From positions 1 to 9,574 of the forward strand of contig CABVBV010000078.1 in the NCBI GenBank assembly GCA_902496595.1: 9,574 nt of DNA, read 5' to 3'. Shown here in pieces: positions 6,736-9,574 of this stretch. Source of the DNA: an uncultured Eubacteriales bacterium. Its GTDB lineage: Bacteria; Bacillota; Clostridia; Oscillospirales; Oscillospiraceae. Under the pieces are notes generated by a model. It did no database searches. It was not told the origin of the DNA and saw only the letters and a program-made list of their open reading frames with translations. Made by a program: the position numbers and the translations under genes. The first letter of the stretch is position 1. Each line of letters opens with the position of its first letter.

Positions 6736-7482
6736 ATGTCAAGAATATGCCCCAAATGCGGCGCGGAACTGCTGGACGACGAGCTGTTCTGCTGCGAGTG
6801 CGGCACGAAGTACGAGGAACCGGCCGCTCAGACGCAGGAGGAAGTGGTCTTCTGCGCAAAATGCGGCACGCAGCTCAGGCCGGGCGCGGCCTTCTGCCCC
6901 AAGTGCGGAACTCCGAGGCAGGACGAAGGCATGGCACAGCCGACCCGTGAGCGGCATATTAAGCCTGCGAAGAAGAGTGGGGGAAACAAAACAGCCGTAG
7001 TCATCGCCCTGATCGCCGCCGTTACCGTAATCGCCGTAGTGCTGGTGCTGTGGCTGGCGGGCGTGTTCGGCGGAAGGGACAGCTCGCCCTCGGAGACGCC
7101 GTCCGGCAACGTCATCACCGGAACGGACTGGGACGACGTCATAAATATAGGCGGAGACGACTTTTCAAGTGAGGAGCTGAGCTTCCCGAGAACAGGATAC
7201 GCCGCGCTGATAACCGAGCCGGGCGTCGGCGTCCTCAGCCGGGTGGAGAACCGAGGCGGCAGCAACTGGGCCGTTTATTATACCGGCGTTACGGTGGAAC
7301 AGGGCAAGAGCTACTACTCCGGCGTCAAGGCCGCGGGCTTTACCGAGGACGAGACCATAGACGACCAGACAGCCTCCGGCGGACGCTACGCCGTCCGCGC
7401 CTTCAACAGCGGCGGCATGATGTTCGAGATGGTCTGCCAAGGCGGGAATATGGGCCTCTACATAGGCGAAAAATACGATTGA
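6736..7482 (+). CDS. Double-zinc-ribbon, single-TM protein, last gene of the operon
   Basis: 248 residues. Two zinc ribbons are in tandem: Cys5/Cys8 with Cys19/Cys22, and Cys40/Cys43 with Cys54/Cys57. The first ribbon's second half is ELFCCECG, with an extra cysteine at 20. A basic linker leads to one membrane helix (about 86-108). Outside lie an acidic Gly/Asp linker (about 113-155) and a small domain (about 156-248) with YYTGVTVEQGKSYYSGVKAA followed by GF and a terminal beta strand MGLYIG. The Tyr-x-x-x-hydrophobic-x-x-x-GF layout recalls small exterior Firmicutes domains of the DUF6591 kind, but this is from memory and unconfirmed. Topology matches the two other ribbon proteins of the operon, with the ribbon pair inside. 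The transcript should end at the hairpin at 7509. Function unknown. Confidence 0.88.
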   Translation: MSRICPKCGAELLDDELFCCECGTKYEEPAAQTQEEVVFCAKCGTQLRPGAAFCPKCGTPRQDEGMAQPTRERHIKPAKKSGGNKTAVVIALIAAVTVIAVVLVLWLAGVFGGRDSSPSETPSGNVITGTDWDDVINIGGDDFSSEELSFPRTGYAALITEPGVGVLSRVENRGGSNWAVYYTGVTVEQGKSYYSGVKAAGFTEDETIDDQTASGGRYAVRAFNSGGMMFEMVCQGGNMGLYIGEKYD

Positions 7483-7508
7483 CCCACGGCAACCCTCCAA
7501 ATTGCCGA

Positions 7509-7534
7509 GCCCCTGCGGGTTTTCCCGCAGGGGC
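7509..7534 (+). terminator. Rho-independent terminator of the five-gene operon
   Basis: GCCCCTGCGGG (7509-7519), loop TTTT, then the perfect reverse complement CCCGCAGGGGC (7524-7534), followed by ATTTTAAAC. An 11-bp GC-rich stem with a short T-rich tail, 26 bp after the last stop codon, is a classic intrinsic terminator. It separates the operon from the surface-protein gene. Confidence 0.88.
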
Positions 7535-7609
7535 ATTTTAAACTTTAGCCTGCCTTCGAGCCTTGCATACCGCAGCACCTCCTTTGACAAGAAGAAACTT
7601 TGCTAAAAC

Positions 7610-7638
7610 TTGAAAAATGCGTTGAATTGTAATATATT
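7610..7638 (+). promoter_or_regulatory. Sigma-A type promoter of the surface-protein gene
   Basis: TTGAAA (7610-7615), a 17-base spacer, then TATATT (7633-7638), in a clearly AT-rich island. Transcription should begin near 7645, giving a leader of about 95 bases before the ATG at 7741 that contains the two inverted repeats at 7673-7713. A TTGACA at 7584-7589 has no -10 at proper distance and was not used. Confidence 0.75.
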
Positions 7639-7672
7639 GAAACAAGCGGGATATCTCTCGTCTATACAGACC

Positions 7673-7713
7673 AAGCGCCATGGCGCTTTCGGATGCGTAA
7701 CGCATCCGAAAGC
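7673..7713 (+). promoter_or_regulatory. Leader with two overlapping inverted repeats
   Basis: The first is the palindrome AAGCGCCATGGCGCTT (7673-7688), able to form a 6-bp stem with a 4-base loop. The second is GCTTTCGGATGCG (7685-7697), loop TAA, and its perfect complement (7701-7713), a 13-bp hairpin. They share bases 7685-7688, so in RNA the full stems cannot both form. No T-run follows, so it is not a plain terminator. It may control translation or mRNA stability, or be a protein-binding site in DNA. Confidence 0.5.
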
Positions 7714-7740
7714 CCGTTAAAACACAAGGGAGGAGACGCA

Positions 7741-9574
7741 ATGAAGAAAAGAATATTTGCCCCAGTCATATGCGCGGTGCTTGCCATCTCGCTTTTTGTC
7801 GTGGGAGCATTTGCGGATGATGAAACAGCAACGCTTCAAATCGGAACAGCCGAAGAGCTGTTGGCGTTTGCAGCGGATGTCAGTGCCGGTAAATACAACG
7901 ACGTGACAGACGCCGTTGTCGAACTCACCGACGACATAGACATGAGCGGCTATGGTTGGACGCCGATGGGCCAAATGATCGGCAATTATTTTTCCGGTAC
8001 TTTTGAAGGAAACGGACACACAGTCAGCAACCTGAGTATAACCGAAGGGACTTCAGACTCCTACGGCAGCTATTATGGCTTCTTTGGCTACACTTACAAT
8101 GCTGCGATACGGAACCTGAATATTTCCGGCAGCGTTCAAAGTAATGGAGGCAGCAGGTGCCTCTGCGTCGGGGCAGTGGTCGGGTTGCTTGAAGGCGGAG
8201 AAATCATCAACTGCTCCGCCCTGGATTTCACCATAGACTTCAATAACGTATACAACAACAACAAAGATGGCGGCATCGGCGGCATTGTAGGTTTTGCCTA
8301 TGAAGCGGATATCATCGACTGCGTTTCAAACGCCGAGATAACCAAAACGGCCGCAATGACCATAGGCGGCGTTGCAGGTCAGGCCAGGACTACGGTCATG
8401 GGAAACTGCATATTTAATGGTTCCATTGAGTTTAATGATTGCTCAAAAGAAATATATGCCGGCGGCATAGCCGGGTCAACCTCCGTAAGTGACGGCGGAG
8501 ACCCGACGCTGATCGTCAGCTGCACAAACAATGGCAGTATTGTGGCAGTTACCGGCGACAACACAACTGATTATTATATAGACGCCGGAGGCATAGTCGG
8601 AAACGCCCAACAGGGCTGCATGATATCAAACTGTCTGAACTATGGAAAGGTGGACGCTTCACAATATAACAGTTTGAATTCTGCGACAGGAGGAATTGCG
8701 GGCCGGATGCAGTCCTTTGCAAAACTGAGCTACTGTGTGAACTACGGCGATGTTTATGGAGGCAAATCCTGCACCGGCGGCATAGTTGGAGCGCTTTTAT
8801 GCGTAGGCACAGGTAACGAAGCGTTTTACGCCGACCCTCATTATGCTCTCGACAACTGCCTCAATGCGGGGACTATTCAGAGCGCGACGAACAACGTTTA
8901 TACAGGCGGGATCGCAGGCAAGGCTCAGAATGATTCCAAAACACCTACCACGGCATATATCACCAACTGCATATCCGTCGGCGCCGTTAGCGCTGCAAGC
9001 AGCTCAAAGGCGCACCCGATAGCGGCATACAGCGATGATTTCACATATGTCAACAACTACTACGACAACAGCCTGCCCAATACCGTTGACGATGACACCG
9101 CAGCAGAGGTCAATGGCGGCAGCAAGGGCGTTGATGCGGCATATATGAAAACCGAGGCTTTCATCGACGAGGTAAACGCCGGGGGAGGGGACTATCACCT
9201 CGATGATAACGGCCAGATAGCTCTCGGGCCGAAGTTTTACGACGTGACCCTGGTCTTCGGCAACGGCGCGGCTGATGCGGTTTATAGCATTGAAGAGGAC
9301 ACCGAGTTTACACTTCCCGCACCCAGCCGGAGCGGTTACATCTTTATGGGTTGGAAATGCTCCGATGGAAATGTGTATCAGGCTGATGAGGTCATCACAG
9401 TTGAGAAGGACTTGACCTTCACAGCAGTTTGGGCCAATATGCCGGACATCACGCCCGACGAGCCGGACGAGTTCCCGTTCACCGACGTGCCAGCGACCGC
9501 GTGGTACTACGACGCGGTATACTACGTCTGGGAGAACGGTCTCATGAACGGCACCGACACCTACAAGTTCTCAC
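7741..9574 (+). CDS. Secreted GLUG-repeat, Listeria-Bacteroides-repeat, SLH surface protein (3' end beyond window)
   Basis: 611 codons are present with no stop before the window edge. A Sec signal peptide with the A-F-A site predicts cleavage after residue 25. Residues ~30-110 match the entry segment of GLUG proteins (ELTDDIDMSG, W-T-P-M-G, FSGTFEGNGHTVSNLSI). About eight GLUG-type repeats follow (roughly 144-425), each with G-G-I-[VA]-G, a short helix or loop, then N-C-x-N-x-G-x-[IV]; together they should form a beta-helical rod. Residues 501-565 are one Listeria-Bacteroides (InlB B-type) repeat (VTLVFGNG ... GYIFMGWK ... TFTAVWA). From 580 an SLH domain begins (FTDVPATAWYYDAVYYVWEN), usually one of three that bind secondary wall polymer. 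The ATG at 7741 has a strong site, AGGGAGGAG (7727-7735). Likely an S-layer-anchored adhesin or matrix protein. It has its own promoter and is less GC-rich than the operon before it. Confidence 0.92.
   Translation, partial: MKKRIFAPVICAVLAISLFVVGAFADDETATLQIGTAEELLAFAADVSAGKYNDVTDAVVELTDDIDMSGYGWTPMGQMIGNYFSGTFEGNGHTVSNLSITEGTSDSYGSYYGFFGYTYNAAIRNLNISGSVQSNGGSRCLCVGAVVGLLEGGEIINCSALDFTIDFNNVYNNNKDGGIGGIVGFAYEADIIDCVSNAEITKTAAMTIGGVAGQARTTVMGNCIFNGSIEFNDCSKEIYAGGIAGSTSVSDGGDPTLIVSCTNNGSIVAVTGDNTTDYYIDAGGIVGNAQQGCMISNCLNYGKVDASQYNSLNSATGGIAGRMQSFAKLSYCVNYGDVYGGKSCTGGIVGALLCVGTGNEAFYADPHYALDNCLNAGTIQSATNNVYTGGIAGKAQNDSKTPTTAYITNCISVGAVSAASSSKAHPIAAYSDDFTYVNNYYDNSLPNTVDDDTAAEVNGGSKGVDAAYMKTEAFIDEVNAGGGDYHLDDNGQIALGPKFYDVTLVFGNGAADAVYSIEEDTEFTLPAPSRSGYIFMGWKCSDGNVYQADEVITVEKDLTFTAVWANMPDITPDEPDEFPFTDVPATAWYYDAVYYVWENGLMNGTDTYKFS

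Noticed and set aside
7545..7585. Minus-strand AAAGGAGGTG followed by ATG and a seven-codon frame.
   Set aside because: The site is strong but the peptide is only seven residues and no promoter is seen; probably chance.
7584..7589. Perfect TTGACA -35 box.
   Set aside because: No -10-like sequence at 16-18 bases; the TTGAAA/TATATT pair just downstream is far better spaced.
8160..9020. Repeated GGI[VA]G units considered as a DNA repeat or CRISPR-like array.
   Set aside because: The repetition is at protein level with variable spacing and sequence; it is the GLUG motif series of a surface protein.

Overview
The window most likely comes from a gut-type Clostridia bacterium (Oscillospiraceae/Eubacteriales-like). 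The evidence is GC-rich genes with strong Shine-Dalgarno sites, sigma-A style promoters, lipoprotein and Sec signals of Gram-positive type, and a surface protein whose SLH domain opens with FTDVPATAWYYDAV, a form common in that group. No genus can be named from sequence alone.

Layout. (1) Positions 1-65 hold the last codons of a MalG-type carbohydrate ABC transporter permease. (2) Positions 66-501 have no convincing gene apart from one weak 27-codon candidate. They end at a perfect 16-bp hairpin (502-540) that probably terminates transcription from both sides. (3) Positions 675-2057 on the minus strand encode a membrane-bound LuxR-type regulator: about 12 membrane segments followed by a C-terminal LuxR helix-turn-helix. 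(4) The divergent intergenic region (2058-2288) carries a good promoter for the regulator and a perfect 10-bp inverted repeat midway between the two transcription units. (5) Positions 2289-7482 hold a tight five-gene plus-strand operon with gaps of 1-17 bp. In order it encodes a lipoprotein, a zinc-ribbon/single-TM protein with a large exterior domain, an all-helical lipoprotein, a zinc-ribbon/single-TM protein ending in a transglutaminase-like Cys-His-Glu domain, and a double-zinc-ribbon/single-TM protein. A strong terminator (7509-7534) closes it. (6) From 7610 a separate promoter drives a leader with two overlapping hairpins. This leads into a secreted GLUG-repeat / Listeria-Bacteroides-repeat / SLH surface protein that runs off the end at 9574.

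How the parts may work together (inference). All five operon products are predicted to sit at the membrane with their main domain outside. Three share the same cytoplasmic zinc-ribbon module placed before a single TM helix, so a common cytoplasmic partner or nucleic acid could link them into one complex. The transglutaminase-like domain is the only recognisable potential enzyme. With two lipoproteins beside it and an SLH-anchored surface protein downstream, a role in processing or cross-linking cell-surface protein or wall is reasonable but unproven. The divergent LuxR-type membrane regulator is the obvious candidate controller. This operon is the best candidate in the window for an undescribed system.
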